Shown here: piece after piece, positions 24,835-34,748 of the stretch
Numbering within the stretch: position 1 is the first letter of the stretch
How the letters are laid out: the number at the start of each line of letters is the position of its first letter
Assembly (NCBI GenBank): GCA_963931925.1
Contig: OZ007576.1
Location: 17,983,657 to 18,047,656, forward strand
DNA length: 64,000 nt
Reading direction: 5' to 3'
Source of the DNA: Onchidella celtica
Taxonomy: Eukaryota > Mollusca > Gastropoda > Systellommatophora > Onchidiidae
Program-made: the position numbers and the translations under genes
The notes under the pieces: generated by a model
The model's database searches: none
The model's input: only the letters and a program-made list of their open reading frames with translations
Told to the model about the DNA's origin: nothing

Positions 24835-24850
24835 CTGGAGAGGGACCCTT
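24835..24850 (+). other. Element A primer-binding region
   Basis: CTGGAGAGGGACCCTT directly follows the 5' LTR. The TGG one base in is what a tRNA 3' CCA end would pair with. Element B has CTGGAGGGGACTTAC at the same place, so the first dozen bases are conserved between the two families. I cannot assign the tRNA. Confidence 0.6.
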
Positions 24851-26221
24851 AAAGAACTTAAATAAGCCATGCCATAGGTAAATTATTTTAAAATCTATTG
24901 TATTTTTATTCCATTATTTAATATTGTACTGTTGTAACATTGTGTTTTCAGGTCCTTTTATTATAGATTTTAGGCAATTTGTATTAATTTAACATTTTGT
25001 TTCAATTTCATATGGTGAACTCAACATCCCATTGACCCGACGACACCGGCGAGGGACACCTTTCACCGTACAGATCTACCTGAGACAGAAACGCATTTTT
25101 TGGGCTTGGAGCTATGGTTTGAGGATACTTACCATCTGAATTCCTCAAAAACAAAGTTAAGTGATCCATCTATTTAACAGTCTTGAGGAGGGCGACGTAC
25201 TTTCCGCTCTGTGTGTTTCCAGGCTATTTTACCATTTACTATATGTTTAGTTTAAGAGCGGGAGGTTGGTTGGGGTCATAGTTTAGCATATCTTCTTTGC
25301 CATTTCGAAGGATATTGGAGTGCCTTGGTGGCTATTGATAACTCGGGGGGATTTGCTTCACTGTGAATAGTTCTATTAGGGATCCATTATTCGTATAGAT
25401 TGTGGCGTTTCTTTTCCTTCCTCACATTTCTTTAGGAAGATGTCTCTCCTGTCTTCTTCTTAAACTTTCTGTAACATAAGTTAGGACTTGTAGGGTCTGT
25501 TATCGTTCGTATTACTTGTCAGTATAGCGTCTTGTTAATTGTATTTCTTTTTGCTTCCTTATAAACTTTAAACTACTATACTAACATTGTTATGTTTACA
25601 ATATATGCCTGAGGTGTTTCACGTGCTAAAACCACGTTGAATTGTAATCTGGTATTGACATATGAGAGAGAGAGAGATATAATAAATTTTTGTTCACGTG
25701 CTAATTTCACGTTGAATATAGAGAGAATAATTTTGCAGTGGTAACAGAAGACACTGCGTGTGCGCGTTTTAAGAAGAGAGAGATATTTCAAATTTGTCGC
25801 GTTGAGAGAGAGATATAATTTTGATTCGTCGCATTGAGAGAGCGATACATTTTTGACAGTGATAACAGAGGACACTGGTTCGTCGCGTTGAGAGAGACAT
25901 AAATTTTTGAGAGTGATCACTCAAGACACTAATTTATCGCATTAAAGGCGATATATATATTTTATTGCAGTGGGAGCAACGGATAGACGGCACTGCCTTA
26001 CTAGAATTCATATTCAGAGAGAGAAAGATAAAGTTTTTGCAGTGGAAGACACACTGCCTGCAATTTACAGAGAGAGATAGAACGTTCTTTTCGCGAAGCA
26101 GTGCTAACGTAAGACACTGAATTAATATTAACAGAGAATAACTGTTATAAATAATATAATTGATACCGCGATATACCTTAACAGTAGGTAAATACTTACT
26201 AATTACAGACTTTAACATATC
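24851..26221 (+). repeat. Element A leader with degenerate internal repeats
   Basis: A leader of about 1.4 kb separates the LTR from gag. From about 25655 to 26105 it is made of degenerate units built from GAGAGAGAGATATAA, a T-rich stretch, GCAGTGGTAACAGAAGACACTG-like text and TCGTCGCGTTGAGAG. Each unit is roughly 45-75 bp and there are about seven of them. The leader of element B (57023-58423) carries related GCAGTGTCC...GTTATCACTG text on its coding strand complement, so the motif may be ancestral. Role unknown; packaging or translation control would be speculation. Confidence 0.7.
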
Positions 26222-29200
26222 ATGGCCGAGTTTCTTAAATACATTGAATCTGCCAAAGTTCTGGGTATACCAGAAGAAGAACGCGCCTCGTGGTGCGAAC
26301 GACAATTACAACAAGACCGAGATCGTGAGGATCGAAAAGAAGCAAGAGAAAGAGAAAGAGAAAAAGAAGAAAGAGAAAGAGAAAAAGAAAGAGAGAGAGA
26401 AAAGGAAAGAGAAAGAGAAAGAGAAAAAGAAGTAGAGAGAGAAAAGGAAAGAGAAAGAGAAAGAGAAAAAGAAAGAGAGAGAGAAAAGGAAAGGCAGCAT
26501 GAACTCGCAATAAAGAAGTTAGAGCAAGAATCGCTTGTGACCCCCACTACTGCCACCAATACTTATGCTACCAAACCAAAGCTGCCGACGTTTAATGAAA
26601 AACTCGACCGGATCGACGCATATTTACATCGGTTCGAGCTACACGCTAAATGCGTCGGATGGCAGCAGGCGATGTACAGTTCATGCCTGTCTAATTTACT
26701 AACAGGTAAGGCTCTGGAGGTATTTCATAGCCTCAAGGTAGAGGATGCCAACGACTACGACAAGCTTAAAACAGCACTGCTTAAGCGATTCCAGCATACC
26801 GAGGATGGCTTTCATCAGAGATTTCGCGCATGTAAACCTGAGCCATCTGAAAATTTCTCAACTTATGTGAATCGGCTGAAACATTACTTAGATCGCTGGA
26901 TCGAGCTCGCGAACGTGACTACCGGAAATTATTCCCAGCTGTATGATTTGGTCTTAAAGGACCAAATCTATACCGCATGTCATTCCGATTTGGTTGCCCA
27001 CCTTAAAGAGAGGGCACCGACATCCTCTGAAGAAATCACATCGTGCGCGGAACGTTATGCGTCCGCCCACCCAAATCGTCCTTTGGCAAAGCCTTCAACT
27101 ATAGCACCGTGTTATGCCAACGTGGGCAAAGGAGCGCCAACCGGACACGATCGTTCAAGGCCGACTCGTCGTCAGGCCCCAAATCCGCGCTCTCAATCAG
27201 AGCCACCTTTTTTTAGACAGAGGGATTTCCCGAATCGAAGTAATGTATCCCCACGTCGAGGATACCAGACTTACTCTTTTTACGAGCCTCGCCCATATTA
27301 TCGTGGCAACTATCCAGGCCAACAATATAACCGGCCTCAGGGACCGCCGCGACGAGTGCATTTTGATAATAATCATGATTATGATAGACCGCACAGTCTT
27401 CCTTATCGTCGAAACGATCCTAATCGTATTATGTGTTTTAGGTGTAATAGGGTAGGTCACATACAAAAATTTTGTAACGTGAAAATGGAATCGGCAAATG
27501 CCTGCTCTGTACAATCTACACCCTATACAGATGTTGGTTATACTAATAAATCTTCATCGCAATCAAAGGCTACTCCAGTCATGTCCGCCCTACATGAACT
27601 GGGTGAATTAACATTTTACCAGGGCCGCGTGAACGCGATTCGCGCTTCTGTTCTACGTGACTCCGGATGCACGACTATCGGCGTTCGACAGGCACTAGTC
27701 CGTCCAACACAATTTTTGGATAAAGACGTAACTTGTATTACTTTTGGCGGATCTGTAGAGCGATTCCGTCTTGCAGAAGTTTATATTGATACACCTTTTC
27801 TCACAGGTATTGTTACCGCATGTGTACTGCCTAATCCAGTGGCTGATATAATCATAGGGAATGTACCTCAAGTAAATAAGTTTCCTATCGGTAACTTGGA
27901 AATTTGGACTGAGGATGAGAGTGTTGCTTGTGCGACAACACGCCTACAATCGAGTCGACGAGCAGACAGTCCATTGAGTAATCCTACTATTGAAGTGAAC
28001 ATAACGTCTAGTGCATTTCCTGATGAGCAACATTCAGATCCCACATTGAAACATTTGTTTGCTAAGGTTGATCCTACCGCGCCGGATACCTCTAAGTTTC
28101 TTATTAAAGATGACTTATTATATCGTAATTTTCGGAGTAAGCGAGAGGCCGTTATGCAGCTTGTAGTACCGAGATCTTTTCGTCGCGACATTATTCGTCT
28201 CGCGCATGACACTTCCTTGGCGGGTCACCAAGGAAAGGCCAGAACTAAGTCTCGAATACTATCGCAATTTTTTTGGCCCAGTATTTACGCAGATGTAAAC
28301 CGGTTCGTATCAACATGTGACGTATGTCAGAGACGTACTCCTAAAGGAAGAGCATCGCGGGCTCCTCTGCAGGAGATGCCTATGGTCTCCAGACCATTTG
28401 AGCGCGTTGCCGTAGATATAGTTGGGCCCCTACACAAGTCAGACAGAGGACATCGTTTTATACTTTCTGTCATTGACTACGCAACCCGTTGGCCAGAGGC
28501 CATTCCGCTAAAAGACATTTCAGCCGATCATGTGGCTGAAGCGCTTATTACCATTTTTTCGCGTCTTGGGTTCCTGGTTGAAATTCTATCGGACAGAGGT
28601 CCACAGTTTACCTCTGAGCTTTTTAAGAAAGTCTTGGAATTGGTCGGGATTAAACAAAGATTGACATCTCCATACCACCCACAGTCTAATGGCTGCTGTG
28701 AACGATGGAATGCTACCATGAAAACTATGCTTGCGCGAGTTTCCGCCGACAAGCCGAGTGATTGGGATCGACAACTCCCCGCTATTCTTTTTGCATACCG
28801 AGAACTACCGAACGCATCGACGGGTTTTTCCCCCTTCGAATTATTGTATGGTCGCAAGCCGCGTGGTCCAATGGCCATACTCCATGATTTATTCGCCGGA
28901 TCAGACACCGACGACAACGATACGCGGTCTGCATATCAATACGTTGTAGACTTGCGGCATCGAATTCTTAACGCATGTCAGCTCGCACAAAAATCTTCAG
29001 CTGCGCATGCTAGTCTTTATAAACTATATCGTGATCAAGGTAGCCGATTGCGAACCTTGGCCGTCGGAGACCAAACTCTTGTTCTCCTTCCGGAGACGAA
29101 AAATAAACTCCTTCTTACATGGAAGGGACCTTTTAAAGTCCTAAAGAGACTTTCTCGAGTGAATTATCTTATCAAGATTCGGGGACAGGACAAAGTCTTC

Positions 29201-30759
29201 CATATAAATATGTTAAAGCAGTACCTGTCCGACGAGGATAATCGACAGAATAATCGCCGAAATGTGGTTGCTCAGGCCAATGCGGCCTTGGTTTCAGTTG
29301 ACGATGATGATCCTATTAAGATAGAGAATTCAATCCCCGCACTTCGATCTTCTGAAAACACTTCGGATGTAAATATAAATCCAGATCTGTCTGAATCACA
29401 AAGACAAGATATAAGAGATTTGCTTAACGAGTTTACTACAGTCTTTACTGATCTACCAGGTAATACTTCTTTGGTACAGCATGTTATAAGATTAAAGACG
29501 GATATACCCGTCTTTGTTAAACCATACCCGCGTCCGCTGCACGCACAGGAGACTATAATAACCGAGGTACGTAACATGTTTCACCTGGGAGTGATAGAGC
29601 GATCGACGAGTCCATATAACTCACCCATCGTCTTAGTGAAAAAAAAAGATGATACGGTGCGTTTTTGTATTGACTATCGTAAACTTAATGAGGTTACGAT
29701 ATATGACGCTGGACCGATTCCCAACCAGGAGAATCTTTTTGCTCAGTTAGCGAGGGCAACGATTTTTTCTAAAATTGACCTTTCCAAAGGCTATTGGCAA
29801 ATTCCGCTTGATGAGAATAGCAAGCAATATACCGCTTTTCAGACTCCGTTGGGTCTTATGCAGTGGCGCTATATGCCTTTCGGGTTAGTTACAGCCCCTG
29901 CCACTTTCGCCCGTATGATGACAATATTGCTCCAGGGTATGAATTCCGTATTGTCGTATTTTGACGACATTTGTATTTATGAAACCAATTGGTCGAGCCA
30001 CCTCGCAGCCCTACGACAAGTTTTTATTGCTCTTCGTCGAGCTGGCCTTACGGCGAAACCCAGTAAGGTGTTTTAGGATATAATGAAATTAATTTTCTGG
30101 GCCATACAATTGCCCACGGCGTTCAGACTCCTGATGACGAGAAGATAACTACCATCTTAAAGCTCCAACCTCCTCGAACTAAGAAAGAAGTTCGTAGTTT
30201 ATTGGGCTTTCTTAACTATTATAGGAAATTCATTCCAAATTTTTCTTCGCTTACAGCTCCGTTGTCGGACCTCACAAGAAAGAATTTTCCTAATAAAGTG
30301 AAATGGACGACCGAATGTGCTGATACACTTCGTACCGTTCAACAACTGTTTTCCACTTCCCCCATTCTCATACTGCCAGATATAAACCAAATATTTATTG
30401 TCCGCACTGATGCGTCGGACAAGGGATTGGGAGCTGTGTTGTTGCAGGAACGAGACGATACCTTGCGGCCTTGTCTATACGCCAGCCGCAAGTTGCTAGA
30501 TAGGGAATGCCGCTATGCAATTATCGAGCGAGAGTGCCTCGCTATCATTTTTGCTGTAAACGCATTTTCGCGATATCTACTCATGTCCGAGTTTATAATT
30601 GAAACGGACCATCGTCCGTTGTTATTCTTGAAGGCTAACAGGGCTAAAAATGCTCGATTAACGAGGTGGAGTCTTGCACTCCAGGAATACCGGTTTGTTA
30701 TCCGGGCTATCCCTGGCGGTGACAATTCCCAAGCTGATATTTTGTCACGTCTAATTTAG
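26222..30759 (+). CDS. Element A gag-pol coding region (fossil)
   Basis: The start at 26222 (MAEFLKYIESAKVLGIP) matches the start of the equivalent region in element B. A charged Glu/Arg/Lys tract covers about 26310-26500, then the gag capsid-like region to about 27080, and a CCHC zinc knuckle CFRCNRVGHIQKFC near 27433-27475. Protease has RDSGCTTIG near 27655-27685. Integrase follows: the H/C zinc-binding part ends CDVCQR near 28318-28335, then VDIVGPL, DRGPQF and the CCERW glutamate near 28413-28705, and a GPF/Y module (WKGPFKVLKRL) near 29124. RT (PYNSPIVLVKKKD, FGLVTAPATF, YFDDICIY) and RNase H (RTDASDKGLGAVL, ETDHRPLLFL) come last. The region is nearly open, with about one break. Confidence 0.92.
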
Positions 30760-31430
30760 TTTCCTATTAAAGAGTGTTGTGTCTTGTATTGGGGTTGGAT
30801 AGTGCTTGTCCCCCTCAATTCTAGACGGTGGATGGATTCACATTTATCTTGTTCATTACTTTGTGAACCAGTTTTACAATCTTTTTTTTGTGAATATCCT
30901 CTTTCCACCAGCGTCATTCCGGACTGTGACCTGAACTTCTGACAAACCTGACGCCCTTGTCAGCGGGTCAATGAGATGGAGACATGGCAAACCAAGCTAC
31001 CAGAGCTACTGCTGCCATTGGATACCACAGTATTTTAATTAACAATATACTGTGTGTGAATGTGTATATAAGCAGCAATTATGTGTGTTGACTAGATAAT
31101 TATGAGCCTATTCCTTCAGTAAGGCTTCATTGTTTGATAATAGTTATACTTTAATTGAACAGTATACAGTGATATACTCATTCTTATTATAGATGTTCCT
31201 GAGAAGTTTGATTGGGTGCAGTAAGAATATTTCGATAGAATAGATTCTATAGAACGTGGCATCAATAATTGTATGCTTTTTGTCCATCCAATATGCACGT
31301 TCTTAGTTAGATTTTTTTTTTTGGTCTCAAGCTTAAGGCTCGTTTTTCTACAGTAGTACTTAAGCCCCTACCACAAGAACTTTGGGATTTCTTGGATCCT
31401 ATCGTGTAAATTTTTATTAAAATTTTCACT
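30760..31430 (+). other. Element A 3' untranslated region
   Basis: Non-coding segment between RNase H and the polypurine tract. Parts align with the corresponding region of element B (for example GCGGGTCAATGAGATG and ATGCACGTTCTTAG in both), which allowed the LINE insertion borders in B to be read. Confidence 0.75.
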
Positions 31431-31441
31431 GGGGTGGGGGA
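31431..31441 (+). other. Element A polypurine tract
   Basis: GGGGTGGGGGA lies immediately before the 3' LTR, preceded by TTTTCACT. The same TTTTCACT plus purine tract occurs in element B on the minus strand (plus-strand about 47535-47552), so this is the plus-strand priming site of both families. Confidence 0.75.
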
Positions 31442-32760
31442 TGTCAGGGTTAGGACTAGAAGTGTCGTGCTGGGTCACGGCTTGTTTATTTCATGGTCTC
31501 GTTAACTTTAGCCAGTGCAAATGTCCTTGAACTATTCTCGTGGACAGTTTGTTTTTGTAACGCTTTTACTTAGAGATGGAAAGAAAGTGGGGCGGGATAG
31601 AATAAATGGAGGAGTTAACAGTGACGGTGCAATTTTCGACCCCGTGGTTTGGATGAACTCTAGCAGGGAAGAGAGGGGGGCGAATAAGGGCGAGATAGTA
31701 AATTCGTACATAAAACGTAGAGGGTTGGAGACTTTAGTGAGGGTTTTGATATGTTAATTTGACCTTGGCTGTTACTAGTGCAAGGCCGTGACCGATTTCC
31801 ATGTAGAATCTATTAATACTACTAGCTGAGCTCGAAATGGATGCACCAATCAAGTTTGGGCAGTTGGCTGGGGATTCGCAGATGGCCGAGCAGTATTTAA
31901 GCGGAGCCATTCCCACGTTTCTTCACTCCCATGCAGAAATATCCTTCTGTGAAGGCAGTCGGCGTGATTCAGCCAGAGAGAATCAGAAGATTGTTATAGT
32001 CATGTCTATGACCTTGATAGACATTGGAATGAGACCATACGATTCCCACAAACCATCTACTGCTATTATCTCCAGCTCCCTGATCTCGTATCAGGGACCA
32101 AGTGTAAGTGTTTGTCTATTGATTCGACGATGAACGTGAAGCTGACCTTAAATTCTCCAGTAGAAGTGCTACCGAAGGATGCAAGACTACAATGTATTTT
32201 AACTTGCAACTAGATCTAGCATGAATGTCTGGTATACACATTTGTAAATTGAAATTGATGTGTCTGGATGAGGCTGGGGATTGCCAGCCCATCCTAGAGT
32301 AGATCTAGATCTAACTTAACTACGTCAGTTGTATTGACGAGTTTAATCCTTTATAAGCGGTAGGCACAAATAACTGAGTTAACATTGTCGTCTGAGACAT
32401 TAGAATATTATTTGTAAGATAGTAGGCAGACTATATCTGGAAGATAGATAAGTAATAATTAAATTGTGAATGAGTCAGAATGATATAATCTTTTAGGAAT
32501 CTAGAGGAGACTTCTAGTGATATGTTATTGAATTTTCATTTGATGCTGCTGATGTTGTCCTTTTTAATATGTAAGAGCTAGACGAAATTTGTTAGGGATT
32601 TCAAAGTAAATAAATTTGTGGCCCTGCTGGTCCTTGATAAAACTTATTCGAATTGTTATTAGTATATGTGGCATGGTATGGAAGAATAATTCCTAAAAAC
32701 CTCTCGATATTTTAAATGCAGTCGTAACACCAATAATTCCATATAACCCAACTCGTAACA
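31442..32760 (+). repeat. Element A 3' LTR
   Basis: Same length (1319 bp) as the 5' LTR and nearly identical to it. It ends CTCGTAACA before the target duplication AGGGG. Confidence 0.95.
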
Positions 32761-32765
32761 AGGGG

Positions 32766-33084
32766 ACCAACAATTATGTTTCTCGTATTAAAAGTATTTC
32801 GCATAAAGTAGTTTAAAATCACATTTTCAGTCCCATAAAAGTAATCAAAACAAGACACCTTGGTAATTTCAACTTTATTACCCCCCCCCCCCCCCGCCCC
32901 CCAATGTTGAATAGGCGTTTATGTATAGAAGTCTAGGAGAATCGTCAAACCAGTGGGGTGGTAATCGACAAGTTTGTTAACTTTACGACAAGGACTGTTA
33001 CTGAATGTAGTGTAGTCGATGTATGGCCATTCCGCAACAGTCCACGTAAGGGGTAAGTCAGACCAAGGGTGGTGTGAGCGCGAC
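32766..33084. other. No gene seen
   Basis: Holds a C15 run at 32881-32895 and otherwise unremarkable sequence. Confidence 0.6.
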
Positions 33085-33243
33085 TACTGGTGACTCGCCG
33101 CCTAATTATGCATCACCCTAAAACACTACCCACTGCCCATATCACATCACACTATAACACTACCCATTGCCCATACCACTGCGGCCTGGGCAGTGAGTAG
33201 TGTTTTAGTGTGATGCATAATAATTGGGGGCGAGCCACCAGTC
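33085..33243. repeat. Long imperfect inverted repeat (hairpin)
   Basis: Arm 33085-33139 (ACTGGTGACTCGCC...ATTATGCATCAC...CACTACCCACTGCCCA) is the imperfect reverse complement of 33187-33243 (TGGGCAGTGAGTAGTG...GTGATGCATAAT...GGCGAGCCACCAGT). The inner 35 bp of each arm differ at only about two positions. The 47-bp loop holds a further partial direct copy of the arm (ACACTACCCATTGCCCATA). It may be a folded MITE or the end of a larger repeat extending to about 33415; no target duplication was seen. Confidence 0.8.
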
Positions 33244-34002
33244 TGGGGCCTACGCCAGTCTTGTCTGGTGCCTCCCCTAAAGGTACCGGGACGGGTGGTA
33301 AGCTGTCCGCCTCTGACTTGTCTTTGATCTTCGCGGCGCACTATGACGTATCCCCGCTCCTCCCCCGCAACCCCATACGAAGGCCCGCAGCGGCCCGCAC
33401 TGTCGACCTGAAATGAAGGTCAGAATTTATTTGCACATGGACGGCAATCAAATTTCGAGATTTTTTTTTTTCGCACTCTCGCTCGGCAGAGTTAATGAAA
33501 GAAAATCTTTCGGTTAAAAGGTATTCATATCGTTTTCTTTGCGTATAAAAGGGGTGCAAATGTACAAGAAATGAAGGATTATGCCGGACCATGGACTTCA
33601 GTTAAAACGGATTTTATTATGCGCTTTCGGTTTAAGAGGGTTACACTGTTTATACAGTCTATTTGCATTCTGCTCCAAGTTTTCAGATTATCATTTAACT
33701 CTCCCTGCAATATGAACAGATTTCGTACTGGTAGTAAAAAGAAAGGAAAAAGCACACATAAATCGCATTATGTTTAAAAGTGATCAGCGTTACAGACCGA
33801 GTCATCAGAACCCTGTACGCAAAGTCGTTTCTCAGATACTTTTCACCTGAGTGGTGCAATTGCAAATGTAGTTGACGATATGCATGAGACATCTGAGCTT
33901 TTCACTGCATGGGGCCTTCCATGATTTAGATTCATGTGCACAGAAGTTAACAGCGGAAAAGCAAGCGGATATTATACAGAAATAGAAACGTGCCATACAG
34001 CA
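33244..34002. other. No gene seen
   Basis: The first 170 bp are GC-rich (a 68-codon frame at 33210-33416) and may belong to the same repeat as the inverted repeat. The rest is AT-rich and without recognisable content. Confidence 0.45.
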
Positions 34003-34165
34003 CGATGTGTGAACAGTTTGTTTTTTTTTAACACTGGAGGCTTTATGTCCAGGTGACAAGCATGTTTATGTTAAAGTACAGAGATAACGCGGATCTGCTA
34101 AAGAAGTTTGGATTCTAATTAAAACTGTCCTTGTCATGTATTTCCTGGTTACATCGACATATTCA
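34003..34165 (+). repeat. Diverged direct repeat, copy 1
   Basis: Blocks GTGAACAGTTT, TTTAACACT, ACTTTATG-like text, GACAAG, GCGGATC, CTAATTAAAACTGT and TTACATCGACAT occur here and again in the same order at 34602-34748. The two copies are some 600 bp apart. Family unknown. Confidence 0.75.
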
Positions 34166-34601
34166 GTTCGCCGCGGTTACAAAAACAAAACAAAACAAAA
34201 CGAAAAACGGATCATGATTTGCCAGAAACTACAGAAACCAACCCAGTATAATATATCGTCAGGTATTTTCCACGTTATGTGCCTTTTTTGCCTTTCCAAG
34301 AAAATGAGCCTTGAATTAAGTAGGTCGGCAAAAGGGCCAAAACACACACGTAATATCACAAACAGCTCGAAAGGTTTTTAACTGCTTAAATGACACTTAG
34401 GCAATATAAAATTTGGAGTGAGAGAAGCACTCTCGTGACAAACCTCGAAATCGGCAAAATGTCGCGCATACAATATGGCAAATGCCCCTCAACACAGTAG
34501 GTCACGTCGCCAAAATGTTGAATCTATTAAGGTTGTACTTACTTGCTACTGATCAGTCGCTGCTTTGTGAATGTAAAATATGTTTTGAAAGACGTATGCA
34601 A
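34166..34601. other. No gene seen
   Basis: Spacer between the two copies of the direct repeat; nothing recognisable. Confidence 0.55.
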
Positions 34602-34748
34602 TATGTGAACAGTTTTTTAACACTAAACTTTATGCACTGGCGACAAGAGTGTTTGTTAAAAGCATAGAAAAAAAGGCGGATCCTCTGAAGAAATGCATGC
34701 TAATTAAAACTGTTGTTGTCACGTACTTCCTTGTTACATCGACATGTA
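34602..34748 (+). repeat. Diverged direct repeat, copy 2
   Basis: Matches 34003-34165 through GTGAACAGTTTTTTAACACT, GCGGATC, CTAATTAAAACTGT and TTACATCGACATGTA with substitutions and small gaps. Confidence 0.75.

Larger units (their letters stand above)
23511..32765 (+). mobile_element. Element A: Gmr1-like Ty3/gypsy LTR retrotransposon, nearly whole
   Basis: The element spans 23516-32760 (9245 bp) between two 1319-bp LTRs that begin TGT and end ACA. It is flanked by a perfect 5-bp target duplication AGGGG (23511-23515 and 32761-32765). Order on the plus strand is 5' LTR, primer-binding region, long leader, gag, protease, integrase, RT, RNase H, polypurine tract, 3' LTR. Integrase before RT is the copia-like order known for the Gmr1-like group of gypsy elements. 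The LTRs differ at about three positions (about 0.2 percent), so the insertion is young. It looks nearly whole, with about one break in the coding region. Element B at 46320-63307 belongs to a sister family. Confidence 0.93.

Noticed and set aside
33210-33416. 68-codon GC-rich ORF beside the inverted repeat
   Set aside because: No family resemblance; probably part of an unknown repeat associated with the hairpin.
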